64,000 nucleotides of DNA from Geodermatophilus telluris (GTDB lineage Bacteria > Actinomycetota > Actinomycetes > Mycobacteriales > Geodermatophilaceae), in the NCBI RefSeq assembly GCF_900102745.1, contig NZ_FMZF01000002.1:558001-622000 (forward strand). The letters are read 5' to 3'. A model generated the notes under the pieces. It ran no database searches. It saw only the letters and a program-made list of their open reading frames with translations, and had not been told where the DNA came from. This document shows positions 42,523 to 51,180 of this stretch, in pieces; within the stretch, counting starts at the first letter, position 1; each line of letters opens with the position of its first letter. A program made the translations under genes and the position numbers.

Positions 42523-45500
42523 TCAGGCGGCCGGGCGCAGGGCCACCAGCCACCCGCCGACGGCGGTCGCCTTGGGCAGCCGCCAGGTGACGCTGCCGCT
42601 GGGCCCCGCGCCGGTCGTGGCGCGGGCGGCCAGCTCGGCGGCCTGGGCGCCGCTGCTCTCCCCGAGCTCGGTCCACCCGCTCGGCGGCTCGATGCCGGCC
42701 GCCGAGCTGTCCAGGCCGATGCCCCCGACGAGCAGGGCGCCCGGGGTGACGGTGCTGACCCCGGGGAGGGTCAGGCCGGTCGCGGTGAAGGTGCGGTCCA
42801 CCGCGGTCACCGGCGCGGTGTCGAGCGGCGTGGTCCGGTCGACCCCGCGGAAGCTGCCCACGACCGCGCCCCACTTCTGCGCGGCCGACAGCCGCCAGGT
42901 GTAGGACGCCGGCTCCGCGGCGGCGCTGGCCACCACGTGCGAGTAGACGAAGACCCGCGCACCGCCGCCGATCGAGACCGGCGCCGAGAGCACCGGGGTC
43001 CAGCCGGCCGGCGCGCTGCTGACCGTCGGGCCGCCGTCCGCGGTCACCTGCACGAGGAGGACGTCGCCGTCGGCGATCCCCGCCGGGCGGGGCACCGTCA
43101 CGTCCGGCACGGCGGTCAGCGACACCGCCGTCACCGCGGGGCCGGGGGTCACGGGCCCGCCGGCCGGCGGCGGGGTGCCCGGCTCGGTCACGGTGACCGT
43201 GGCGGTGGCCGGGGCGCTGGTCCCGGTCGCGTTCGTGGCGGTGAGGCGGACCGTGTACGTGCCCGGCGCGGTGTAGGTGTGCGCCGGGTTCCGGGTGGTC
43301 GCGGTGGTGCCGTCGCCGAGGTCCCACGCCCAGGAGGTGGGGCTCCCGGTGGAGGTGTCGGTGAACTGCACCGCCAGCGGTGCCGGGCCACCGGTCACCG
43401 AGGTGGTGAACGACGCGGTCGGGGCCACCGGGCCCGGCGGCGGTGTGGCCGGGCCGGACGCCGGCCGCAGCGCGCGCAGCCAGCCGCCGGAGGCGGTGCC
43501 CTTGCCCAGGGTCCACGTCGCCGGGCCGGTCGCGCCGGGTGCGGCCGTGGTGCGGTGCGCCAGCTCGGCGACCTGGGCGCCGGAGCTCTCCCAGGCCTCG
43601 GTCATCCCGGCCGGCGGCGTCACCGCGGTCGCCGAGCTGTCCAGCCCGATGCCGCCGACGAGCAGCGCACCGGCCGTCGTCGTGGTCACGCCGGGCACGG
43701 TGAGCGCGGCCGAGGTGTACCCGGTCTGCACGGCGGTGCTCGCCGGCGAGTCGAACGGGGTGGTGGTGTCCACGCCGCGGAACGCGGTCATCCCGGCGTT
43801 CCACTTCTGGGCGGCGGAGAGCTGCCACGTCCAGGACGCCGGCTCGGCGGCCGGGTCGCCCACGACGTGCGCGTAGGCGAACAGGCGGGCGCCGCTGTGC
43901 ACCGCGACCGGCGCGGTCAGCACCGGCGTCCACCCGGCCGGGACGGTGGCCACCGACGGGGCCCCGTTCGCGGTCACCTGGGCGACGAGCACGTCACCGG
44001 CGGCGACGCCCGCGGGGCGGGGGACGGTCACCGCGGTCCCGGCGGTGGCGCCGGTCGCGGTCGTGGACGCGCCCACCGAGATGCCCGCGGGCGGCGGCGG
44101 GGGCGGCGCCGTGACGGTCACCGTCGCGGTGGCCGGGGCGCTCTCGCCGACGGCGTTGGTGGCGGTGAGGCGGACCGTGTACGTGCCCGGCGCGGTGTAG
44201 GTGTGCGCCACCTCCCGGGTCGTGGCGGTGGTGCCGTCCCCGAGATCCCACGCCCAGGACGTCGGCCCGCCGGTGGAGGTGTCGGTGAACTGCACCGCCA
44301 GCGGCGCCGGGCCCTCGGTCACCGAGGTGCTGAAGGACGCCGTCGGCGGCGCGGGCACCGGGCGCAGCGCGCGGACCCAGCCGCCCGCGGCGGTCGCCCG
44401 GCCCAGGGTCCAGGTCAGGTCGCCGGTCGGGCCGGCCGCGGCGGTCTGCCGGGTGGCCAGCTCCGACACCTGGCCGCCCGTGCTCTCCCAGGCCTCGGTC
44501 CACGCCGCGGGCGGGGTGACGCCGGCGGTGAGGTTGTCCAGGCCGAGGCCGCCGACGAGCAGCGCGCCGTCGGTGACGGTGGTCAGGCCGGGGACGGTGA
44601 GCCGGGTCGCCGCGTAGGTGGTGTCGACCGCGGTGCTCAGCGGGGTGTCGAAGGGGGTCTCGGGGTCGGCGCCGGTGAAGGCGGTCATGCCGCCGCCCCA
44701 CCGCTGTGCCGCCGACAGCGTCCAGGTCGCGGTGGCCGGCTCGGTGGCCGGGTCCCCGACGACCCGGTGGTAGGCGAACACCCGGGCGCCGCTGCCGAGG
44801 GCCAGCGGCCGGGTCAGCAGGGGGGTCCAGCCGGTGGGGACGGCCGCCATCGTGGGCGCGGCGTCGGCGGTGATCTGCGCGACCAGCACGGTCCCGGCGG
44901 TCAGCCCCGCGGGCAGCGGGAGGGTGACCTCCGCGGCGGCCGTCGTCGCGGCCGCGGTGGTCGACGCGCCCGCCGTGACGACGCCGCTGGCGGTCGCCGC
45001 GGCGGTCACCGTGACGGTGGCGGTGGCCGGGGTGCTCGAGCCCGTCGCGTTGGTGGCGACGAGGGTGACCGTGTACGTGCCCGGCGCGGTGTAGGTGTGT
45101 GCCGGGTTGCGGGTGGTCGCGGTGGTCCCGTCACCGAGGTCCCACGCCCACGAGGTCGGCGTCCCGGTGGAGGTGTCGGTGAACTGCACCGGCAGCGGGG
45201 CCGACCCGGACGTCGTGGAGGTGGTGAACGACGCGACGGGGGCCACCGGCGCCGCCGGCACGGCGGCGAGGTCGGCGTGCCAGTAGCGCTGGGTGGCCTT
45301 CTGGCTGGCCAGGACGACGATGCCGCTGGCCGCGGTGACGCTCTGCTTGGTGCCGGTGACGTCGTTCATGTTGGCCGAGGCGACGTCGCGGATCACCGGG
45401 GTGCCGCGCCCCGCGGCGAAGACCGGGTCGGCCATCGGCGCGGTCTTGTCGTAGATGGTGCCGGGCGCGCCGGCGAAGGGGCACCCGCCGCTGGTGGGCG

Positions 45501-46572
45501 CCGTGGCCAGGACGTGGACGGTCTGGTGCTCCTCGTCCAGGATCAGCAGCGGCCGGGTGTGGCAGTCGGCCAGCGTGCCGACCGTCGTCGCCGACCACGC
45601 ACCGGTGCCCGGCTTGAAGCTCAGCAGCCGGATCTGCGGGTCGGTGGGCGCGGCCGTCGGGTCCCCGTCGAGGCTGGTCTTGACCACCGCGAACACCCGG
45701 CCGGAGGTGTCGGCCTGCACCGCCTTGATGTTCAGGTGGTCGTCGGCCTGCCGGTTCCCGCGGATGGCGGCACTGCCCCGCCACGAGGTGCGGGAGGTGC
45801 CGTCGTCGTGGACCGCCCAGTACACGGTGCCGTCGAGCTGGTTGCTCCACAGCAGCCCGATGCGGTTGCGGCCGAAGGCCACCACGCTGGAGACGTCGTC
45901 CTGCGACACGGCCGACCCGGCCACCGGGACGACGAACGGCGTCCCCCAGCTGCTGTCGCTGCCGGTGGTGGAGTTGACGTACACCGAGCTCGTGTAGCCG
46001 CCGCCCGCGGCCGCGCTGACCTGCGTCCAGGTGGCCCACAGGGTGCCGGTGGAGTCCTTGTCGATGGTGAGGGACTCGCTGGAGTACTGGGTGATGGCCA
46101 CGGGGAAGCCGGCGTCGAGCCGGTAGCCGCGGTCGGCCGACCAGCTGTAGCGGTAGAGCCGGGCCGGGCTGTTGCCCAGGGACGGGGTGGCGCTGGTGTC
46201 GCTGGAGAGGCTCACCACGTGCGAGGCGACGTAGAGCCGCGTGCCGTCCCACAGCACGTCGGCCAGCGTGTTCGGCCGGTCGTCGACCTGCACGCCGGTG
46301 TCGACCCACTGCTGGGTCGCCCGGTCCAGCCGGAAGAGGTGCCAGGTCCCCGACTCCGTGTGGAACATGTTCGCCCACCACGAGCCCTGCGCGAACCAGA
46401 GCTTGCTCTGCGGCTTGTCGGACGTCGGCACGTAGGAGGCGCCGGCGTACGAGGGCCCCGGGTACCCGACGTCCCCCGTCGCCGCGCTCGCCCGGTCGGG
46501 ACCGACGACCAGGCCGCCGACCGCCAGGAGGGCGGCGAGGACGACCACGACCAGACTGCGGACTGCGCGCAC
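42523..46572 (-). CDS. Giant secreted protein with three PKD plus beta-module repeats
   Basis: 1349 residues. A signal peptide (RAVRSLVVVVLAALLAVGGL, ending ASA) is followed by a beta-propeller-like region (about 32-435; repeated W-F-AQGSWW and LYVASHVV blades). Then come three PKD domains (about 440-525, 738-825, 1045-1130), each with WAWDLGDGTTATT and YTAPGTYTV, and each followed by a module of about 200 residues with GTVLVAQITA, PTGWTP and GGWVRALRP landmarks. The same module occurs in the secreted proteins at 16447 and 17614. No cell-wall anchor is visible. It may be a matrix protein or polysaccharide-binding adhesin. GTG 46572 has a GGGGGAG site; ATG 46635 is a less likely start. Confidence 0.8.
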   Translation of the reverse strand: MRAVRSLVVVVLAALLAVGGLVVGPDRASAATGDVGYPGPSYAGASYVPTSDKPQSKLWFAQGSWWANMFHTESGTWHLFRLDRATQQWVDTGVQVDDRPNTLADVLWDGTRLYVASHVVSLSSDTSATPSLGNSPARLYRYSWSADRGYRLDAGFPVAITQYSSESLTIDKDSTGTLWATWTQVSAAAGGGYTSSVYVNSTTGSDSSWGTPFVVPVAGSAVSQDDVSSVVAFGRNRIGLLWSNQLDGTVYWAVHDDGTSRTSWRGSAAIRGNRQADDHLNIKAVQADTSGRVFAVVKTSLDGDPTAAPTDPQIRLLSFKPGTGAWSATTVGTLADCHTRPLLILDEEHQTVHVLATAPTSGGCPFAGAPGTIYDKTAPMADPVFAAGRGTPVIRDVASANMNDVTGTKQSVTAASGIVVLASQKATQRYWHADLAAVPAAPVAPVASFTTSTTSGSAPLPVQFTDTSTGTPTSWAWDLGDGTTATTRNPAHTYTAPGTYTVTLVATNATGSSTPATATVTVTAAATASGVVTAGASTTAAATTAAAEVTLPLPAGLTAGTVLVAQITADAAPTMAAVPTGWTPLLTRPLALGSGARVFAYHRVVGDPATEPATATWTLSAAQRWGGGMTAFTGADPETPFDTPLSTAVDTTYAATRLTVPGLTTVTDGALLVGGLGLDNLTAGVTPPAAWTEAWESTGGQVSELATRQTAAAGPTGDLTWTLGRATAAGGWVRALRPVPAPPTASFSTSVTEGPAPLAVQFTDTSTGGPTSWAWDLGDGTTATTREVAHTYTAPGTYTVRLTATNAVGESAPATATVTVTAPPPPPPAGISVGASTTATGATAGTAVTVPRPAGVAAGDVLVAQVTANGAPSVATVPAGWTPVLTAPVAVHSGARLFAYAHVVGDPAAEPASWTWQLSAAQKWNAGMTAFRGVDTTTPFDSPASTAVQTGYTSAALTVPGVTTTTAGALLVGGIGLDSSATAVTPPAGMTEAWESSGAQVAELAHRTTAAPGATGPATWTLGKGTASGGWLRALRPASGPATPPPGPVAPTASFTTSVTGGPAPLAVQFTDTSTGSPTSWAWDLGDGTTATTRNPAHTYTAPGTYTVRLTATNATGTSAPATATVTVTEPGTPPPAGGPVTPGPAVTAVSLTAVPDVTVPRPAGIADGDVLLVQVTADGGPTVSSAPAGWTPVLSAPVSIGGGARVFVYSHVVASAAAEPASYTWRLSAAQKWGAVVGSFRGVDRTTPLDTAPVTAVDRTFTATGLTLPGVSTVTPGALLVGGIGLDSSAAGIEPPSGWTELGESSGAQAAELAARATTGAGPSGSVTWRLPKATAVGGWLVALRPAA
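43190..45240 (-). repeat. Three near-identical PKD-coding repeats
   Basis: Segments of about 230 bases at roughly 43190-43410, 44110-44340 and 45005-45240 share long identical tracts (for example around the YTAPGTYTV codons). The spacing is about 900-930 bases, the length of one PKD-plus-module unit. They are coding repeats, suitable for recombination. Confidence 0.75.
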
Positions 46573-46646
46573 GAGTGTTGCTCCCCCGTCGTTGCACCGA
46601 CCCGTGGGCGGCGCTCGGACGGCGTCCCGCTCCACGGATGATCTCG

Positions 46647-46672
46647 ATCGACGCTAGGTGACCGAGAGTGAG
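46647..46672 (-). promoter_or_regulatory. Near-match to a FliA-type promoter upstream of the PKD-protein gene
   Basis: On the minus strand: CTCA (46672-46669), 16 bases, GTCGAT (46652-46647), one mismatch from GCCGAT. It lies 74 bases before GTG 46572. Weaker than the four island promoters but with the same geometry. Confidence 0.4.
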
Positions 46673-46730
46673 CGTCGCGTCCCCCCGCGAGGTGACACCC
46701 GCGCGGGGCGGGCCCGCCGGCCCGGCCCGC

Positions 46731-47567
46731 TCAGAGGTCGAGGACCGCCAGCATCGCCTCGGCGATGGCGGCGTGTCCCGCGTCGTTGGGGTGGAACTGG
46801 TCGCGGACCGCCCCGCTGGCCAGCACCGACCCCTCGGGCCCGCGCAGCGTCTCGTCGACGTAGAGCGGGCTGAGCGGGACCACGACGCCGCCGTGATCGG
46901 CGCAGACCGGCCGCAGCTCGCGGTCGAGGGGGGTGGCGAGCTCCGGGCCGTTCCACACGCCGTCACACAGCAGCGTGGCGTCGGGGGCCAGCGCGCGGAC
47001 GCCGTCGAGCAGCGCCGCGTAGTCCGCGCCGAACTCGGCCGCGGTGAGGGCGACCGAGTCGTTGGCGCCGACCTCGACGACCACCAGGTCGAACGGCCCG
47101 GACACCCCGGGCAGGTCCTCCGCCGCCTCGGCCGCGCTCCAGCCGGGGCCGCCGACGGTGGCGGTCTCGACCGGCCCGCCGGCCGACAGCGCGGCGGTGA
47201 CGCGGGCCCGGTAGGTCAGGCTCTCGTCGCTGGCGAAGGAGCCCCACATCAGCGAGTCGCCGATGAACAGCACCCGCAGGGCCCGGTCGGCCGGCCGCGG
47301 CACCGGGACGGCCGCCCGGGTGGACGGGGCCGGCCCGGTGGCGGCGGGTTCGGTGGCGGCGGGCCCGGTGGCGGTGGACCCGGTGCCGGTCGGCTCGGCG
47401 GCACCGGCCGCGGGGACCGTGTCCTGCCGCAGGGCCGAGGGGCCGACGACGGCGAGGCCGGCCAGGCACAGCGCCATGGCGGCGAGGGCCCAGGCCGGCG
47501 GCCGCTCCCACCGCCCGCCCCGGGAGCGGTGGGTCCGGCCGTCGGGGGAGGCGTGCCGGGCGCGCAT
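46731..47567 (-). CDS. Membrane-anchored SGNH/GDSL hydrolase
   Basis: 278 residues. A basic N-terminus, one transmembrane helix (AWALAAMALCLAGLAVVG) and a Thr/Gly/Pro/Ala linker with repeats of TGPAATEPAA precede the hydrolase domain. VLFIGDSLMWGSFA contains the nucleophile Ser of block I, VEVGANDSV the block III Asn, and DQFHPNDAGHAAIAEAM the catalytic Asp-His. It lies outside the membrane, and together with ugd suggests acyl-group editing of an extracellular polysaccharide. The ATG overlaps the last base of the ugd stop (TGATG). Confidence 0.85.
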   Translation of the reverse strand: MRARHASPDGRTHRSRGGRWERPPAWALAAMALCLAGLAVVGPSALRQDTVPAAGAAEPTGTGSTATGPAATEPAATGPAPSTRAAVPVPRPADRALRVLFIGDSLMWGSFASDESLTYRARVTAALSAGGPVETATVGGPGWSAAEAAEDLPGVSGPFDLVVVEVGANDSVALTAAEFGADYAALLDGVRALAPDATLLCDGVWNGPELATPLDRELRPVCADHGGVVVPLSPLYVDETLRGPEGSVLASGAVRDQFHPNDAGHAAIAEAMLAVLDL

Positions 47568-48886
47568 CAGTCGGTCCGGCGGCCGAGGGCCCGGTAGGTC
47601 CAGCCGGCGGCGGTCCAGGCCTCGCGGTCGAGGGCGTTGCGCCCGTCGAGCACCCGCTTCTGGCGCACCACGGTCCCGAAAGCGGCCGGGTCGAGCTCGC
47701 GGTACTGGCGCCACTCGGTGAGCACCAGCACCGCATCCGCGCCGGCGGCGGCCTCCTCCGGGGTGGGCGCGTAGTCCAGCTGCGGCCACAGCCGGCGGGC
47801 GTTGTCCACCGCCGCCGGGTCGGTCACCCGCACCACCGCGCCCTGCAGCTGCAGCTGGGCGGCGACGTTGAGCGCCGGGGAGTCGCGGATGTCGTCGCTG
47901 TCGGGCTTGAACGCCGCGCCGAGGACGGCGACGTGCTTGCCGAGCAGCGATCCGTCGAGCACCTCGCGGGCCAGCTCCACCATCCGGATGCGCCGGCGCA
48001 TGTTGATGTTGTCCACCTCGCGCAGGAACGTCAGCGCCTGATCGGCCCCGAGCTCGCCGGCGCGGGCCATGAAGGCGCGGATGTCCTTGGGCAGGCAGCC
48101 GCCGCCGAAGCCGAGGCCGGCGTTGAGGAACTTCCGCCCGATGCGGTCGTCGTAGCCGATGGCGTCGGCGAGCTGCTTGACGTCGGCGCCGGTGGCCTCG
48201 CACAGCTCGGCCATCGCGTTGATGAAGGAGATCTTGGTGGCCAGGAAGGAGTTGGCGGCGGTCTTGACCATCTCGGCGGTGGCGAAGTCGGTGGTCACCT
48301 TCGGGGTCCCCCGCGCCACGATGGGGGCGTACACCGCATCGAGGAGGCGCTCGGCGGTCGCGCCGTCGTCCCCGGCGGGCAGGCCGTACACCAGCCGGTC
48401 GGGCTCGAGGGTGTCGTGGACGGCGAAGCCCTCGCGGAGGAACTCCGGGTTCCACGCCAGCAGCGCCCCGGGCACCTTCTCGCCGACCAGCTCCGCCAGC
48501 CGCGCCGCGGTGCCCACCGGCACCGTGGACTTGCCCACCACCAGGTCGCCGGGGGCCAGGACGCCCAGCAGCGACTCCACGGCCTCCTGCACGTAGCGCA
48601 GGTCGGCGGCGTACTCCCCGCGCTTCTGCGGGGTGCCCACGCACACGAAGTGCACCTGCGCGCCGGCGGCCTCGGTCACGTCGGTGGAGAACCGCAGCCG
48701 CCCGGTGGCCAGCGTGCGGGCCAGCAGCTCCTCGAAGCCCGGCTCGTAGAACGGCGCGCGCGCCTCGTTCAGCGCCGCGGTCTTCGGCCCGTCGACGTCG
48801 ATGCCGACCACCTCGTGCCCCAGCTCGGCCATCGACGCGGCGTGCACCGCCCCGAGGTAGCCACACCCGACCACCGAGATCCTCAT
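47567..48886 (-). CDS. ugd: UDP-glucose 6-dehydrogenase
   Basis: 439 residues. RISVVGCGYLGAVHAASMAE is the NAD Rossmann loop. STVPVGTAARLAE, WNPEFLREGFAVHD and AEMVKTAANSFLATKISFIN are family landmarks, and GFGGGCLPKDIRAF contains the catalytic cysteine. It oxidises UDP-glucose to UDP-glucuronate with two NAD+, drawing on galU product, and so provides acidic sugar for the polysaccharide. The ATG at 48886 is preceded by a GGGGGAG run. Divergent from the Wzz/kinase gene. Confidence 0.95.
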   Translation of the reverse strand: MRISVVGCGYLGAVHAASMAELGHEVVGIDVDGPKTAALNEARAPFYEPGFEELLARTLATGRLRFSTDVTEAAGAQVHFVCVGTPQKRGEYAADLRYVQEAVESLLGVLAPGDLVVGKSTVPVGTAARLAELVGEKVPGALLAWNPEFLREGFAVHDTLEPDRLVYGLPAGDDGATAERLLDAVYAPIVARGTPKVTTDFATAEMVKTAANSFLATKISFINAMAELCEATGADVKQLADAIGYDDRIGRKFLNAGLGFGGGCLPKDIRAFMARAGELGADQALTFLREVDNINMRRRIRMVELAREVLDGSLLGKHVAVLGAAFKPDSDDIRDSPALNVAAQLQLQGAVVRVTDPAAVDNARRLWPQLDYAPTPEEAAAGADAVLVLTEWRQYRELDPAAFGTVVRQKRVLDGRNALDREAWTAAGWTYRALGRRTD

Positions 48887-49165
48887 CGACACGGACTCCC
48901 CCTGAACGACCCGGTCCGCCGACCGAGCGGCCGGCGGCGCACCCGGCGGACGCCGGGCGGCGAGCCGGGATCGTGACACCCCGGGGAGCCCCCAGGAAGG
49001 CGGCGGGAGGGGGAGGCGGGCGTGGGGCCCCCGGAAACAACCCCTAGGGGGGAGGCCTCCGGGAGGAGCGGGTCCGGCCGGTGCGGCCGCACCTATCGTC
49101 CGTCGGGCGCGGCTCGGGCCGCGGGCCGTCCGGCCACATCCGACTCGGGGGAACGAGGACGCACG
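48887..49165. other. Divergent regulatory region between ugd and wzz/kinase
   Basis: A 279-base non-coding region holding the palindrome CCCCTAGGGG (49041-49050) within a purine/pyrimidine-asymmetric stretch, and GGCGG/CCGCC repeats. No clear -10 pair was found. It should contain both divergent promoters. Confidence 0.4.
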
Positions 49166-50542
49166 ATGAACTTCGGTGAGCTGCTCCGGGCGCTGCGGCG
49201 AGGGTGGTGGATGCCGGTGCTGGGCCTCCTCCTCGGAGGGGTGGCCGCCGTGGCCGTCACCGCGGGCACCACGCCCGTCTACACCTCGCACACGCAGCTG
49301 TTCGTGGCCACGACCGACTCGACGTCCACCGCCGAGGCGTTCCAGGGCAACCAGTTCGCGGAGAAGCGCATCGCCTCCTACGCCGAGCTGCTGACCAGCC
49401 AGGAGCTGGCCGCCCGGGTGGTCGCCGAGCTCGACCTGGCCGAGACCCCGGCCCAGCTGGCCGCCCGCGTCGAGGCGGCGCCGGTGTCCGGCACGGTGGT
49501 CCTCGACGTCAGCGTCACCGACCCCTCGCCCGGCCAGGCGCAGCGGATCGCCCGCACGGTCGCCGACGAGTTCATCGCGGCGGTGGCGGAGCTGGAGACC
49601 CCGGCCGGCTCCCTGACGTCGCCGGTGCGGGTCACCGTCTTCGGCGCCGCGGACCTGCCCCGCTCGCCCAGCGCGCCGCAGCCGGTGCTCGACCTCGCCG
49701 TCGGCCTGGTCGTCGGCCTGGCCCTGGGCGCGGCCACCGCGGTCGTCCGGGCCCGGCTGGACCGCTCGCTCAAGGACCCCGACGAGGTGACCGAGCTGGC
49801 CGGCGCGCCGGTCATCGGCGTCGTCCTCCGCGACGACGAGCTGCAGCAGCGGCACCGGGTGGACCTGCAGGGCTCGAGCCGCTCGGCCGAGGCCTACCGG
49901 CACCTGCAGACCAACCTGCAGTTCCTCGACGTCGACACGCCCCCGCGGGTGCTCGTGGTCTCCAGCGCCATGCCGTCGGAGGGGAAGACGACGGTCGCGG
50001 TCAACCTCGCGCTCGCCCTGGCCGACGCCGGGCAGCGGGTGGTGCTCATCGAGGCCGACCTGCGCCGGCCGCGGGTGACGAGCTACCTCGGCCTGGTCAC
50101 CGGGGTGGGCCTGACCAACGTCCTGACCGGGCGGGCGCACGTCGAGGACGTGGCCCAGCCCGTCGGTGAGGACGGCGGCCTCGTCGTCGTCGGCGCCGGC
50201 CCGACGGCGCCCAACCCGGCCCAGCTGCTCGCCTCCGGCGCCATGCGCGCCCTGCTCGAGCACCTCCGGGAGACCCACGACTACGTCGTCCTCGACGCCC
50301 CGCCGATGCTGCCCGTCGCCGACGCGACCGGCCTGGCCGTCCTCGCCGACGGCGTCCTGCTCTCCGTGCGGCACGGCAGCACGACGCGGGAGCAGCTGCA
50401 GCGGACCCGCGCCACGCTCGACCGCGTGGGCGCCCGGACGGTCGGCACCGTCCTGAACATCGTCCCGGTGCGGGACGACGTCAGCGCGGCCTACGGCTAC
50501 AGCGCCGAGTACGGCGCCGCGCCGGCGACCGCCGCGCGGTGA
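49166..50542 (+). CDS. Wzz/BY-kinase (polysaccharide co-polymerase with tyrosine autokinase)
   Basis: 458 residues. The Wzz domain has two transmembrane helices (WWMPVLGLLLGGVAAVAVTA and VLDLAVGLVVGLALGAATAV) around an extracellular helical region. The cytoplasmic kinase has Walker A SSAMPSEGKTTVAVNLA (about residue 275), Walker A' VLIEADLRRP, and Walker B YVVLDAPPMLPVADA. Tyrosines in AAYGYSAEYG near the C-terminus form the autophosphorylation cluster. It sets polysaccharide chain length and export. The next gene, a low-molecular-weight tyrosine phosphatase, overlaps by GTGA and is the expected antagonist. Confidence 0.93.
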   Translation: MNFGELLRALRRGWWMPVLGLLLGGVAAVAVTAGTTPVYTSHTQLFVATTDSTSTAEAFQGNQFAEKRIASYAELLTSQELAARVVAELDLAETPAQLAARVEAAPVSGTVVLDVSVTDPSPGQAQRIARTVADEFIAAVAELETPAGSLTSPVRVTVFGAADLPRSPSAPQPVLDLAVGLVVGLALGAATAVVRARLDRSLKDPDEVTELAGAPVIGVVLRDDELQQRHRVDLQGSSRSAEAYRHLQTNLQFLDVDTPPRVLVVSSAMPSEGKTTVAVNLALALADAGQRVVLIEADLRRPRVTSYLGLVTGVGLTNVLTGRAHVEDVAQPVGEDGGLVVVGAGPTAPNPAQLLASGAMRALLEHLRETHDYVVLDAPPMLPVADATGLAVLADGVLLSVRHGSTTREQLQRTRATLDRVGARTVGTVLNIVPVRDDVSAAYGYSAEYGAAPATAAR

Positions 50543-51168
50543 CCGGCCCCCGGCCCGTGGGTGCCGCGGAGCCGGCCCCCGCGGCCGCGTTCCGGCTGCT
50601 GTTCGTCTGCACGGGCAACATCTGCCGGTCCGCGGCCGCGGAGCGGCTGGCCCGGCGGCGGCTCGAGGAGCTCCTCGGGCCGGCCGCCTCCGGCGTCCAG
50701 GTGCACAGCGCGGGGACGCGGGCGGTGGTCGGCGCCGCGGTCCACCCGCACACCGCCGCGGCCGTGCGCGCGCTCGGCGGGGACGTCGAGGGGTTCACCG
50801 CCCGCCGGCTGCGCGCGCCGTTGGTCGCCGCGGCGGACCTGGTGCTGACGATGACGCGCGAGCACCGGCAGTCCGTGCTCGCCCTCGAGCCGCGGGCGCT
50901 GTCCCGGACCTTCACCCTCCGCGAGGCGGCCGACCTGGCGCGGCTGGCCGAGGGGTCCCCGGAGCTCCCCGGGACGCCCGGCGGCGACCCGCGCGAGCTC
51001 GTGGGCCGGCTGGCCGCGGCCCGTCGCCTGCGGGCCGGTGGTGCGGGGGACGACGTCGACGACCCGATCAGCGGGCCCCCGGAGGCGCACACCCGTGCCG
51101 TCGAGGACGTCGCGGGGGCCCTGGCACCGGTCCTCGACCACGTCCTGCGCTGCCCGGCGGTGCGCTGA
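50539..51168 (+). CDS. Low-molecular-weight protein-tyrosine phosphatase
   Basis: 209 residues. LLFVCTGNICRSAAAERLA is the P-loop with nucleophile Cys and the CxxxxCRS pattern (about residue 24). The usual C-terminal Asp-Pro pair is in DDVDDPISGPPE. The middle carries an insertion (REAADLARLAEGSPELPGTP) that makes it longer than the typical 150 residues, as in other actinobacterial members. It should dephosphorylate the neighbouring BY-kinase. The GTG overlaps the kinase stop. Convergent with the fusion gene at 51181, with 12 bases between stops. Confidence 0.9.
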   Translation: MTGPRPVGAAEPAPAAAFRLLFVCTGNICRSAAAERLARRRLEELLGPAASGVQVHSAGTRAVVGAAVHPHTAAAVRALGGDVEGFTARRLRAPLVAAADLVLTMTREHRQSVLALEPRALSRTFTLREAADLARLAEGSPELPGTPGGDPRELVGRLAAARRLRAGGAGDDVDDPISGPPEAHTRAVEDVAGALAPVLDHVLRCPAVR

Positions 51169-51180
51169 CGCCGGCTCCCG

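Noticed and set aside
40075..46641. A plus-strand open frame of over 2000 codons.
   Set aside because: It is antisense to, or out of frame with, the sugar transferase, SixA and PKD-protein genes. Its composition is Gly/Arg/Ala noise with no domain.
40051..46675. A shared TCACTCTC sequence upstream of the sugar transferase and the PKD-protein genes.
   Set aside because: Eight bases in two places is weak, and in the second it overlaps the FliA-like element, which explains it better.
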